From NCBI RefSeq assembly GCF_900102965.1, contig NZ_FNGM01000003.1, forward strand, positions 248,001-312,000: a stretch of DNA of 64,000 nucleotides, in the 5' to 3' direction. The notes under the pieces were generated by a model. It had not been told where the DNA came from and ran no database searches. It saw only the letters and a list, made by a program, of their open reading frames with translations. A program made the translations under genes and the position numbers. Source of the DNA: Paenibacillus jilunlii (lineage in GTDB: Bacteria; Bacillota; Bacilli; Paenibacillales; Paenibacillaceae). Of the stretch, positions 29,837-38,153 are shown in pieces (positions within the stretch are counted from its first letter, which is position 1; each line of letters begins with the position of its first letter).

Positions 29837-31174
29837 TTGTTAAAGCGGCTTCTTACAACCGTAACCGTAATATCCTGCTTGACCTTAACCATGCAGGCGG
29901 CAGCCGCAGAGGATTCCGGCACCGTGCTCACCGGAGGGATTACCGCACCCGCGCCAAAGCATCCTTTCCCGGAGCATGAACCTTACCAGAGCGGTACTAT
30001 TAAGCCGAACCATGTATCCCAAGGCCAGCTGGATAATGATGTGCGCAAGAAGTACGATGAATGGAAAGCACGGTATCTGGTGCAGCCTCCGAAGGCATCC
30101 GACCAATACTATGTGTATTACAACCTGGAGAAGGAAGCTTCCCCCGCCAATGCTGTTTCCTGCTCGGAGGGGCATGGCTACGGGATGCTGATTACATCGC
30201 TGATGGCAGGTTATGACCCTCTTGCGAAGGATTATTTTGATGGTCTTTACCGGTTCTACAAAGCACATCCAAGCGTGAATAACCCGGCATTAATGGCCTG
30301 GCAGCAGATCAAAACCGTTCAAGGAGAGGTTATCGATACACCCCCCTCCGACAGCGACGACGGCAGCCGTTCGGCTACAGACGGTGATTTGGATATTGCC
30401 TACGCCCTGCTGCTTGCGGACAAGCAATGGGGGAGCAGCGGCCAGATTAATTATCTGGGGGAAGCCAAGGCCGTCATTTCCGCCATCATGGAGAAAGATG
30501 TGAATCCGCAGAAATGGAGCTTGAAATTCGGTGACTGGGTGGAAAATAACGATCCCGATTATGCCCTTGCCACACGCCCTTCCGACTTTATGCTGGGCCA
30601 CCTGAGGGCTTTCGGGAAGGCAACGGGGAATATGGACTGGACTAAGGTAGCCGATAACACTTATAAAATTATCCAAACCATTTCCAGCAAATATAGTCCC
30701 GTTACCGGACTTCTCCCGGACTTTGTAGTCTTCAAAAACGGCTCTTATGCCCCTTCACCCCCGTTTTTACTGGAGACCGAGAGAGACGGATTCTTCAGTT
30801 GGAATGCTGCCCGGGTGCCATGGAGAGTTCCCGTTGATTATCTCCTGACAGGAGATACGCGGGCGCTGAACCAGACCCGGTTGACGAACGCCTGGATTTC
30901 CAAAAAGACCGGCAATGATCCCGGCAAAATTGTGGCTGGCTACAAATTGAACGGCAATCCGCTGGATGACGAAGATCCCGCAATCGCGTTCTCCGCACCG
31001 TTCGCCGTTAGTGCAATGGTGGACGCCAGCAATCAGGCGTGGCTGAATGCCCTTTGGAACAGCCTTGTCAGTGCTCCAACAGCTTCCAACGCCTACTATG
31101 GCAACAGTATCCGCTTGCTTTGCATGATCACCGTCTCCGGGAACTGGTGGGACCCAACGAATGCCGGCAATTAA
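29837..31174 (+). CDS. Secreted glycoside hydrolase family 8 (endoglucanase/chitosanase)
   Basis: A 445-residue secreted enzyme. The signal peptide ends near residue 22 (MQAAAA). The GH8 domain shows the catalytic acid Glu111 in SEGHGYGML, the DGDLDIAYAL motif at residues 182-191, and PSDFMLGHL. In Paenibacillus and Bacillus this subfamily includes chitosanases with some beta-1,3-1,4-glucanase activity; the sequence does not decide between these. The start is TTG at 29837, eleven bases after AAGGAG. It follows a two-component system and ends in an intrinsic terminator. Chitosan is a component of some fungal walls. Confidence 0.9.
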   Translation: MLKRLLTTVTVISCLTLTMQAAAAEDSGTVLTGGITAPAPKHPFPEHEPYQSGTIKPNHVSQGQLDNDVRKKYDEWKARYLVQPPKASDQYYVYYNLEKEASPANAVSCSEGHGYGMLITSLMAGYDPLAKDYFDGLYRFYKAHPSVNNPALMAWQQIKTVQGEVIDTPPSDSDDGSRSATDGDLDIAYALLLADKQWGSSGQINYLGEAKAVISAIMEKDVNPQKWSLKFGDWVENNDPDYALATRPSDFMLGHLRAFGKATGNMDWTKVADNTYKIIQTISSKYSPVTGLLPDFVVFKNGSYAPSPPFLLETERDGFFSWNAARVPWRVPVDYLLTGDTRALNQTRLTNAWISKKTGNDPGKIVAGYKLNGNPLDDEDPAIAFSAPFAVSAMVDASNQAWLNALWNSLVSAPTASNAYYGNSIRLLCMITVSGNWWDPTNAGN

Positions 31175-31226
31175 GCATTAAGGATATAGGGCAGATGGAA
31201 TAAGGCAGGCTTACTTCAGCAGTAAT

Positions 31227-31262
31227 AAGATGACTTCTGTATTCAACAGAGTCATCTTTTTT
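31227..31262 (+). terminator. Intrinsic terminator after the GH8 gene
   Basis: AAGATGAC (31227-31234) pairs with GTCATCTT (31251-31258), with CTGT/ACAG inside, followed by a T-run. Confidence 0.85.
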
Positions 31263-31306
31263 AATGCCGTTCTACATTGATATATTATTGACAACATAAA
31301 TATTGA

Positions 31307-31335
31307 TTGACATATTATTTGTATACCAATATACT
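31307..31335 (+). promoter_or_regulatory. Near-consensus sigma-A promoter of the alpha-mannan operon
   Basis: TTGACA (31307-31312) and TATACT (31330-31335) are separated by 17 bases. A second TTGACA begins at 31288. The start of transcription is expected near 31342, right at the cre site. Confidence 0.75.
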
Positions 31336-31340
31336 ATTTA

Positions 31341-31356
31341 ATGTAAGCGCTTAATA
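31341..31356. promoter_or_regulatory. CcpA catabolite-responsive element (cre)
   Basis: ATGTAAGCGCTTAATA fits the cre pattern TGWAANCGNTNWCA with one deviation near the 3' end. It covers the expected transcription start of the promoter just upstream, so CcpA binding would block expression when glucose is present. Confidence 0.7.
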
Positions 31357-31382
31357 AAACATAAAAAGGGAGGTTATCTCTG

Positions 31383-32678
31383 CTGAATACCCCGAAAGAA
31401 ATACCTCATTCCATGCAGCGGCTATCCGCGCGGGTCAGAGAGAGGCTGCCGGGCCGCCCGAAGCTGGCAGACATGTTCGAACAATGTTTATCGAACACCT
31501 GGAATACTACAATCAAACGCAATATGGATGGTACAACTTTTGTAATTACCGGGGATATTCCGGCCATGTGGCTTAGAGATTCCGCTGCTCAAGTCAGGCC
31601 TTTTCTGATTTTGGCTGCAGAAGATGAAGAAATAGCAGATATGATCGAGGGATTGGTGAAGCACCAGTTTGCCTGCATCGAATTAGATCCTTATGCGAAC
31701 GCTTTTAATCAAGAAGCGAACGGCCAGGGGCATCAGAAGGACCTGACTGACATGAACCCGTGGATTTGGGAGCGGAAATACGAAATTGATTCCTTGTGTT
31801 ATCCTATCCAGCTCAGCTACCTGCTGTGGAAGAATACCGGACGGATCACTCAGTTTGATGCTGCTTTTGTAACAGGGGTCTGGCGGATAATCGGGCTATG
31901 GATCACTGAACAGAATCATGAACGTGATTCCGCATATACGTTTCAACGAACCAATTGTCCGTCTACCGATACCTTGGTCCGTAACGGCAAAGGGAGCTTG
32001 ACCTCCTTTACGGGAATGACCTGGTCCGGATTCCGCCCGAGTGACGATGCCTGCGAATATGGTTATCTGATCCCGGCCAATATGTTCGCTGTCGTTGTTC
32101 TAAGGTATGTATGCGAAATTGCCGGGGAGGTGCTGAAGAACCCGGAGCTTGCGGCAGCCGCCCAGCGTCTGCTGGAGCAGATCGAAGCGGGGATCGGGCA
32201 ATACGGGCTTGTGGACCATCCTGAGTATGGGACTATATATGCTTATGAGACAGATGGATTGGGCGGCGTGAACCTGATGGATGATGCGAATGTTCCGAGT
32301 CTGCTGTCCAGTCCTTATCTGGGTTACACTTCCGCAGACGATCCAATCTATATGAATACCCGCCGGTTTATTTTGAGCACTAGCAATCCCTACTACTATT
32401 CCGGAGCTGCTGCAGCAGGTGTTGGCAGTCCCCATACCCCCAGCCGATATATTTGGCCTATTGCCTTGGCGGTCCAGGGAATGACTTCAGGTAATGCAGA
32501 CGAGCGGCAATCTATGCTTGATCTTCTGGAGCATTCCGATGCCGGCACCGGCTATATGCATGAAGCCTTTCACGCAGACCGCCCCGGCGAGTATACCCGC
32601 CCCTGGTTCTCTTGGGCCAATATGATGTTCTGTGAGCTGGTGCTGATGTGCTGCGGGATTGAAGTCAAGCGGAGTTGA
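31383..32678 (+). CDS. Glycoside hydrolase family 125, exo-alpha-1,6-mannosidase
   Basis: The enzyme has about 431 residues and no signal peptide, so it is cytoplasmic. The GH125 fold shows in FVITGDIPAMWLRDSAAQV and DLTDMNPWIWERKYEIDSLC, and near the end in TGYMHEAFHAD and YTRPWFSWANMMF. It releases mannose from alpha-1,6-linked manno-oligosaccharides. GGGAGG at 31368-31373 is nine bases from an in-frame CTG at 31383 (another CTG is at 31380), whereas the first ATG at 31413 has no ribosome site, so a CTG start is likely. It is the first gene of the mannan operon. Confidence 0.9.
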   Translation: MNTPKEIPHSMQRLSARVRERLPGRPKLADMFEQCLSNTWNTTIKRNMDGTTFVITGDIPAMWLRDSAAQVRPFLILAAEDEEIADMIEGLVKHQFACIELDPYANAFNQEANGQGHQKDLTDMNPWIWERKYEIDSLCYPIQLSYLLWKNTGRITQFDAAFVTGVWRIIGLWITEQNHERDSAYTFQRTNCPSTDTLVRNGKGSLTSFTGMTWSGFRPSDDACEYGYLIPANMFAVVVLRYVCEIAGEVLKNPELAAAAQRLLEQIEAGIGQYGLVDHPEYGTIYAYETDGLGGVNLMDDANVPSLLSSPYLGYTSADDPIYMNTRRFILSTSNPYYYSGAAAAGVGSPHTPSRYIWPIALAVQGMTSGNADERQSMLDLLEHSDAGTGYMHEAFHADRPGEYTRPWFSWANMMFCELVLMCCGIEVKRS

Positions 32679-32726
32679 AGGAACGGGCAACAATGACATA
32701 CCAAATAGTGTGAGGGGGATACAACA

Positions 32727-34034
32727 ATGAAAAAATGGTTGATTACGGCGCTTTCGCTGGTCATGCTCTCTGCCCTGGCAGCCGGATGCGGCGGCAAGGA
32801 CAATTCCGGAACACCCGCCGCCGGAACCAACGGCACAGACTCAGGCAGCAAGAGCGGCAAGAAGACAGAACTCACCTTCTGGGGTGACTGGGGCGGCGAA
32901 GGCCAGAAGCAGTTCGAAACTATGGTCGATGCTTTTAACAAATCCCAGGATAAAATTCATGTGAAATACGTGCTGCAGCAGGACATGATCACGAAATTCC
33001 TTACGGCTGCGACGAATGGCGGCGCTCCCGATGTACTGTTCTGGGACCGCTGGCGCACCTCGCTCTACGCTCCCAAAAATGTGCTGCATCCTGTAGATGA
33101 ATATTTAACGCGGGACGGCGTCTCCAAAGATGATTTTTACAGTGAATCGCTGACAGAGCTGTCCTATAACGATAAATTGTACGGCCTCCCGCTTACAGTG
33201 GATGCACGGGCACTGTTCTATAATAAGAAGCTGCTGGCCGAAGCCGGACTTCAGCCCCCGACAACCTGGGATGAGCTGGAAGCAGCGGCAACGAAGCTGA
33301 CCAAATGGAATGGCGACAAACTTGAAGTTGCCGGATTCTCGATGGCCGACCTGGGACTGTTCAATATGTATCTCCAGCAGGCTGGCGGCACTATGCTGAC
33401 CGAGGACGGAAAGACCAACTTCAATAATGAAAAAGGCAAGCAGGTGCTGGAATTCTGGGACCGCTTGATGAACAAAGACAAGGTGTATAAGGTTGGCTTT
33501 GAGCTGGGACTTGGAGAAGGGCAGGACGCCTTCGTTACCGGCAAGGTTGCCATGCTCTACTCCGGTCCATGGATGCTCAGCACCTACAATAAATACGGCA
33601 AAGACCTCGATTACGGCATTGTGCCGCCACCCGCAGGTCCGAACGGCGACAAAGGCAGTGTAATGGGCGGATTCGGCCTTGTTATTCCTGAAGGTTCCAA
33701 ACATCATGATGAGGCCTGGGAATTCATTAAATGGTGGACAGCCAACAAGGACAATGCTTTGCTCTGGGCCAAAACCAGCCTCAATCTCCCTGGCTTTAAG
33801 CCTTCCATGGAAGACCCGTTCTTCCAGAACGATCCGCTGTGGAAACCGTTCCTGGAAACTCTCGAATTTGCCAAAGTCCGTCCATCGCATCCCGGTTATT
33901 CTGTCATGGAAACAGACGCACTCGCGCCTAATCTTCAGCTGAACCAGCAGAACAAGCTGAGTATTGAGGATACCCTGAAGAAAGCCCAGGAGCAGGGGGA
34001 TAAGATGCTCAAGGCTAACGAAGTTGTAAAGTAG
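32727..34034 (+). CDS. Sugar-binding lipoprotein of ABC importer (family 1)
   Basis: A 435-residue lipoprotein: signal peptide with lipobox LAAGC (Cys22), a Ser/Gly-rich tether, then a binding domain starting ELTFWGDWGGEGQK. The motifs DVLFWDRWRTSLYAPK and KVAMLYSGPWML are typical of CUT1 binding proteins. From its place between GH125 and GH76 genes, it probably binds alpha-manno-oligosaccharides. Ribosome site GTGAGGGGG lies upstream. The substrate is inferred from context only. Confidence 0.92.
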   Translation: MKKWLITALSLVMLSALAAGCGGKDNSGTPAAGTNGTDSGSKSGKKTELTFWGDWGGEGQKQFETMVDAFNKSQDKIHVKYVLQQDMITKFLTAATNGGAPDVLFWDRWRTSLYAPKNVLHPVDEYLTRDGVSKDDFYSESLTELSYNDKLYGLPLTVDARALFYNKKLLAEAGLQPPTTWDELEAAATKLTKWNGDKLEVAGFSMADLGLFNMYLQQAGGTMLTEDGKTNFNNEKGKQVLEFWDRLMNKDKVYKVGFELGLGEGQDAFVTGKVAMLYSGPWMLSTYNKYGKDLDYGIVPPPAGPNGDKGSVMGGFGLVIPEGSKHHDEAWEFIKWWTANKDNALLWAKTSLNLPGFKPSMEDPFFQNDPLWKPFLETLEFAKVRPSHPGYSVMETDALAPNLQLNQQNKLSIEDTLKKAQEQGDKMLKANEVVK

Positions 34035-34111
34035 ACGGATGCAAGCAGCAGGGAGGGGCTTAACCCCCTGCTGCCTTGAAGTATTGCCGCATGATGAAGG
34101 GGGGAAGTTAT

Positions 34112-34999
34112 ATGGCTTCCATGAGAAAGGTGGAACGTCACCAGGCGCGGACAGCTTATTTGTTCATCACGCCCACGGTGCTGCTGTTCGCAGTGTTTAC
34201 AGTCATACCCGTGGTGATGGCCTTATATTTAAGTTTTACCAACTATGATGTGCTAAGCAGAAATGACTGGATCGGCTTCGACAACTACCGGCGTCTGGTC
34301 GGTGATGATCTGCTGTGGAAGACCTTCCGCAATGTCTTTCTGTATTCGGTGATTTTTGTCCCGCTGAATATTCTTATTTCATTGCTGCTGGGGCTGCTGC
34401 TAAGCCGGGCGTGGCGCGGAGTTAAGCTATTCCGCACTTTTTATTACCTGCCTACGCTGACTTCGGCTGTTGCAGCGGCAACGGTATGGATCTGGCTGCT
34501 GCATCCGGAATTCGGGCTGGTCAACGGACTGCTCTCCTATGCCGGGATAACCGGACCCGCCTGGCTGTCGGAGACAAGAACGGCCATGCTGTCGATTGTT
34601 ATGCTGACCCTGTGGCAGTCCGTCGGCTCCAATATGATTATTTATCTGGCCGGTCTGCAGGGAGTGCCGGATTATCTGTACGAATCGGCGCGGCTCGACG
34701 GAGCGGGCAAGCTGGACTGCTTCCGGTTCATCACCTGGCCGCAGCTCCGGCCAACCACTTTTCTGGTTAGTACAATGGCCATTATCGGCGCGCTGCAGCT
34801 GTTTGACCAGGCCTTTGTCCTGACACAAGGCGGTCCGGCGAATGTCACCAAAACGCCGGTCTATCTGATCTATCAGCAGGGCTTCAATCAGCTGCAAATG
34901 GGCTATGCATCGGCGCAGGCTTTTGTGCTGGCAATGGCGATCCTGGTGTTCTCACTGATCAACATGCGGATATCCAAAGCTGAAGAGCCGGTCGTATGA
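34112..34999 (+). CDS. Sugar ABC transporter permease 1 of mannan operon
   Basis: The 295-residue membrane protein has six predicted segments and an EAA loop YESARLDGAGKLD near residue 190. ATG at 34112 follows AAGGGGGG; an upstream in-frame ATG at 34076 lacks a site. It forms the channel with the next protein. The family is clear; the substrate is inferred as manno-oligosaccharides. Confidence 0.92.
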   Translation: MASMRKVERHQARTAYLFITPTVLLFAVFTVIPVVMALYLSFTNYDVLSRNDWIGFDNYRRLVGDDLLWKTFRNVFLYSVIFVPLNILISLLLGLLLSRAWRGVKLFRTFYYLPTLTSAVAAATVWIWLLHPEFGLVNGLLSYAGITGPAWLSETRTAMLSIVMLTLWQSVGSNMIIYLAGLQGVPDYLYESARLDGAGKLDCFRFITWPQLRPTTFLVSTMAIIGALQLFDQAFVLTQGGPANVTKTPVYLIYQQGFNQLQMGYASAQAFVLAMAILVFSLINMRISKAEEPVV

Positions 35000-35032
35000 G
35001 CAGGATAGTCCGGAAAAAGGAGGTTTCGAGCT

Positions 35033-35920
35033 ATGGGTGTTACCGGCGGCTCCCCGCTAAAGAGGGGTCTTACTAAAACTGTGTATTATATCGTGTGTAT
35101 TCTTATCGCTATTGCCATGTTCCTGCCGTTCTACTGGAGTGTGCTGACGTCGCTGAAGCCGGATGATGAGATTTTCGCTATGCCCATTAAGTGGTTTCCG
35201 GACCATTTGACCTTTGAGCATTACCGCAAAGCTTTTACGACAGTACCTTTTGCGTTATATTTCTGGAATTCGCTTGTCCTCGCGGTAGCTGGAGTACTGG
35301 CTAATCTATTCTTCGGCTCACTAAGCGGCTATGCCTTTGCGAAGCTGAAGTTCAGACTGAATAAGCCCATCTTCCGCGTGCTGCTGGCAGCGATGATGAT
35401 TCCCGGCATCGTAACCATGATCCCAACGGTATATGTCATGCGCCATATTCCGTTTGCCGGGGGCAATGACTTCTTTGGCAGCGGCGGGAATGGCCTGATG
35501 AACTCGTTTTGGGGCATTATTTTGCCGGGGGCATCCGGGACCTTTGCGGTTTTCTTCATGCGCCAATTTTTCCTCACCCTGCCCAGTGACATGATGGAAA
35601 TGGCCCGGATCGAGGGCTGCAGGGAATTTATGATCTTTTGGCGGATTTATCTGCCTCTGACCAAGCCGGCGCTAGCTACCTTGAGCATTTTTACCTTTCA
35701 GGCCGGCTGGAACGGCTTCCTCTGGCCGATGATTGTGCTGAATGACCCGGACAAGGCGACCATCCAAATGGGGCTGCAGGCCTTTTCCTATAATTTTCAG
35801 ACCGATTACGGGCCGATGATGGCGGGTGCGCTGGTGGCGATTTTACCGATACTGGTGCTGTTTCTGGCCTTGCAGCGTTACTTTGTTCAGGGCATTGCGT
35901 TCAGCGGTATCAAAGGGTAA
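35033..35920 (+). CDS. Sugar ABC transporter permease 2 of mannan operon
   Basis: The 295-residue protein has six predicted membrane segments and the EAA-type loop MEMARIEGCREFM near residue 187. It starts seven bases after AAAAGGAGG. No ATPase is encoded in the operon, so a shared MsmX-type ATPase must drive it. The loop before the fourth segment is a little longer than usual (GGNDFFGSGGNG). Confidence 0.92.
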   Translation: MGVTGGSPLKRGLTKTVYYIVCILIAIAMFLPFYWSVLTSLKPDDEIFAMPIKWFPDHLTFEHYRKAFTTVPFALYFWNSLVLAVAGVLANLFFGSLSGYAFAKLKFRLNKPIFRVLLAAMMIPGIVTMIPTVYVMRHIPFAGGNDFFGSGGNGLMNSFWGIILPGASGTFAVFFMRQFFLTLPSDMMEMARIEGCREFMIFWRIYLPLTKPALATLSIFTFQAGWNGFLWPMIVLNDPDKATIQMGLQAFSYNFQTDYGPMMAGALVAILPILVLFLALQRYFVQGIAFSGIKG

Positions 35921-35965
35921 GCGGCGCCTGGCGGTAGATTATCAGATACGGGGAGAGAGAGCCTT

Positions 35966-37027
35966 ATGAAGCAATTGAAGCTTGAAGCTGGATTATGGGA
36001 GGAACGGGCAGACGAAGCCCAGGAAGCGCTGGACCACTTCTTCTGGAATGAGTCCATTGGAATGTACAACATCGAAACGCCTTGCCCGGACGGGGAGTGC
36101 AACACTGTATTTCACTATTGGTGGATGGCGCATGCCGTGGATGTGCTGGTGGATGGGCTGTTGCGGACGAAAAATGGACGTTACGAAGACCGCCTCGCCT
36201 CGCTGCATGATGGTCTTCTGCGCCGCAATGGCGGAGTATGGCCAAATGAGCTCTATGATGATATGGAGTGGATGGCCTTGGCCTGGCTTCGTGCCTATCA
36301 GGCAACCGGGGAGACACGCTACAAGGAGACAGCGCTGCTGTTGTGGCAGGATATACAGACCGGCTGGAATAACCACATGGAAGGGGGGATTGCCTGGCAA
36401 AAATCACAGCTTGATTACAAAAACACCCCGGCCAACGCACCAGCTGCCATTTTAGCCGCCCGGCTGTATCGTCAATTCGCCGATCCGCAGGATCTGGAAT
36501 GGGCAGAGAATATTTTCGACTGGCAAAAGCAGCATCTCGTCGACCCGGACACAGGTTTTGTCTGGGATGGTTTGAACCGTGAGGGTGACGGCTCAATCGA
36601 TAAGGATTGGAAATACACCTACAATCAAGGGGTATATATCGGTGCTGCCATCGAGTTGTACCGGATTAAGGGGCAGGCCGCTTACCTTGAAGACGCCCGG
36701 CAGACCTTCACCGCAGCCGCCCAGGAGCTGGCCGATCCGCAGTCCGGTGTTTTGCCGGATGAGGGCAATGGGGACGGGGGGCTGTTCAAAGGCATTCTGG
36801 TCCGCTACGCCGCGGAATTGGCGAAGGCAGATCCAGATGCAAGTGAAGCGGCAGCCTTTCTGCGGCGAAATGCAGAATCGCTCTGGGCGAGAGGAAAGGC
36901 GGAGAGCGCCCTGTTCGGAACGGACTGGAGCCATCCGCCCGCCGGTATGGTGCAGCTCAGCTCCCAGCTCAGCGGCATAAAGCTGCTGGAGCGGATGGCT
37001 GAGCTGAGCAGAGCAGAGGTGAACTGA
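35966..37027 (+). CDS. Glycoside hydrolase family 76 alpha-1,6-mannanase, cytoplasmic
   Basis: A 353-residue alpha-toroid enzyme with no signal peptide. The catalytic Asp pair of GH76 is at residues 98-99 (YDDMEWMALAWLR). Other family marks are YWWMAHAVDVLVDG, DYKNTPANAPAAILAARLY and KDWKYTYNQGVYIG. It would cut alpha-1,6-mannan chains. Being inside the cell, it probably acts on imported oligosaccharides. It overlaps the next GH76 gene by one base (TGATG). Ribosome site GGGGAGAGAG. Confidence 0.92.
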   Translation: MKQLKLEAGLWEERADEAQEALDHFFWNESIGMYNIETPCPDGECNTVFHYWWMAHAVDVLVDGLLRTKNGRYEDRLASLHDGLLRRNGGVWPNELYDDMEWMALAWLRAYQATGETRYKETALLLWQDIQTGWNNHMEGGIAWQKSQLDYKNTPANAPAAILAARLYRQFADPQDLEWAENIFDWQKQHLVDPDTGFVWDGLNREGDGSIDKDWKYTYNQGVYIGAAIELYRIKGQAAYLEDARQTFTAAAQELADPQSGVLPDEGNGDGGLFKGILVRYAAELAKADPDASEAAAFLRRNAESLWARGKAESALFGTDWSHPPAGMVQLSSQLSGIKLLERMAELSRAEVN

Positions 37028-38085
37028 TGGATATTTCCGCAAAAGCGGCCACGAAGGCAGATTGGCAGGCGCGTGCGGACTGGTTCCAGCGAAGCCTTCA
37101 GAAGCTTTTTTACAATGAAAAGACCGGAATTATGAATCAGTGGTTTCCCAGAGAGTACACCCGGCCGGATGACAATTTCTACTATTGGTGGCATGCTCAC
37201 GTGCTTGATGTACTTATAGATGCATATGAGCGTACGGAAGACCCTGCAATAGTCCGGCATCTTCGGGAGTACAGCCACAGTCTGCGTGCATATAATGGCG
37301 GGACCTTTCTCCACAATTATTATGATGATATGGAATGGACCGCGCTTGCGCTGCTGCGGGCGTACCAGGCAACCGGGGAAGAGGAGTACAAAGCCGCTGT
37401 ATTGGAGCTGTGGGCGGATATTCAAACTGCGTGGAATGACCATTTCGGGGGAGGAATGGCCTGGAAGAAGGATCAGCTGGATTATAAGAATACCCCGGCG
37501 AATGCGCCTGCCGCCATTCTGGCTGCCCGTTTGTATGGACTGCTGCGGAATCCGGAGGATTTGGACTGGGCGGTCCGCATCTACGGATGGAATCAGGCCC
37601 ATCTGGTTGATCCGGATTCAGGCTTTGTATGGGATGGAATTAACAGGCAGGGAGACGGCCGGATTGATTATGATTGGGAATTTACTTACTGCCAGGGCGT
37701 AGTTCTGGGAGCAGGCGTGGAATTGTTCCGTATTACGGGGGAGCGGAAATATGCAGATGATGCTCTCCGCACGGCCGGGGCCTGCATCAAACGGCTGTGT
37801 CACCCGGATACCCTGCTGCTGCCAGATGAAGGCATTGATGACACCGGCTTGTTCAAAGGCATTCTGATCCGCTATTTCGCTCAGCTGGAGAAGCAGTTTC
37901 CCGGAGCAATACCCATCCGTAAGGTTATTATGGCAAACGCCGATGCTTTATGGAACAAAGGGCTGGACGACCGATTAGGGTTATGCGGCCCCTCTTGGGA
38001 ACAGAAGCCAGTACTGCCGGTTCAGCTTAGTGTCCAGCTCAGCGGCCTGATGCTGCTTGAAGGTGCAGCCGCTATACAAAACTAA
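37027..38085 (+). CDS. Second cytoplasmic GH76 alpha-1,6-mannanase
   Basis: A 352-residue paralog of the preceding protein with the same layout: catalytic Asp100-Asp101 (YDDMEWTALALLR), YWWHAHVLDVLIDAYER, the identical block DYKNTPANAPAAILAARLY, and CQGVVLGAGVELFRITG. No signal peptide. The two are similar along their whole length, so they arose by tandem duplication. They may differ in chain-length preference. Start and previous stop overlap (TGATG), so translation is coupled. Confidence 0.92.
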   Translation: MDISAKAATKADWQARADWFQRSLQKLFYNEKTGIMNQWFPREYTRPDDNFYYWWHAHVLDVLIDAYERTEDPAIVRHLREYSHSLRAYNGGTFLHNYYDDMEWTALALLRAYQATGEEEYKAAVLELWADIQTAWNDHFGGGMAWKKDQLDYKNTPANAPAAILAARLYGLLRNPEDLDWAVRIYGWNQAHLVDPDSGFVWDGINRQGDGRIDYDWEFTYCQGVVLGAGVELFRITGERKYADDALRTAGACIKRLCHPDTLLLPDEGIDDTGLFKGILIRYFAQLEKQFPGAIPIRKVIMANADALWNKGLDDRLGLCGPSWEQKPVLPVQLSVQLSGLMLLEGAAAIQN

Positions 38086-38153
38086 GATTTGCCACATCAC
38101 GGATTCACACAGAAGGCGTCTAGCTTTGGAAATAAATCCAAGGAGATGATGTG

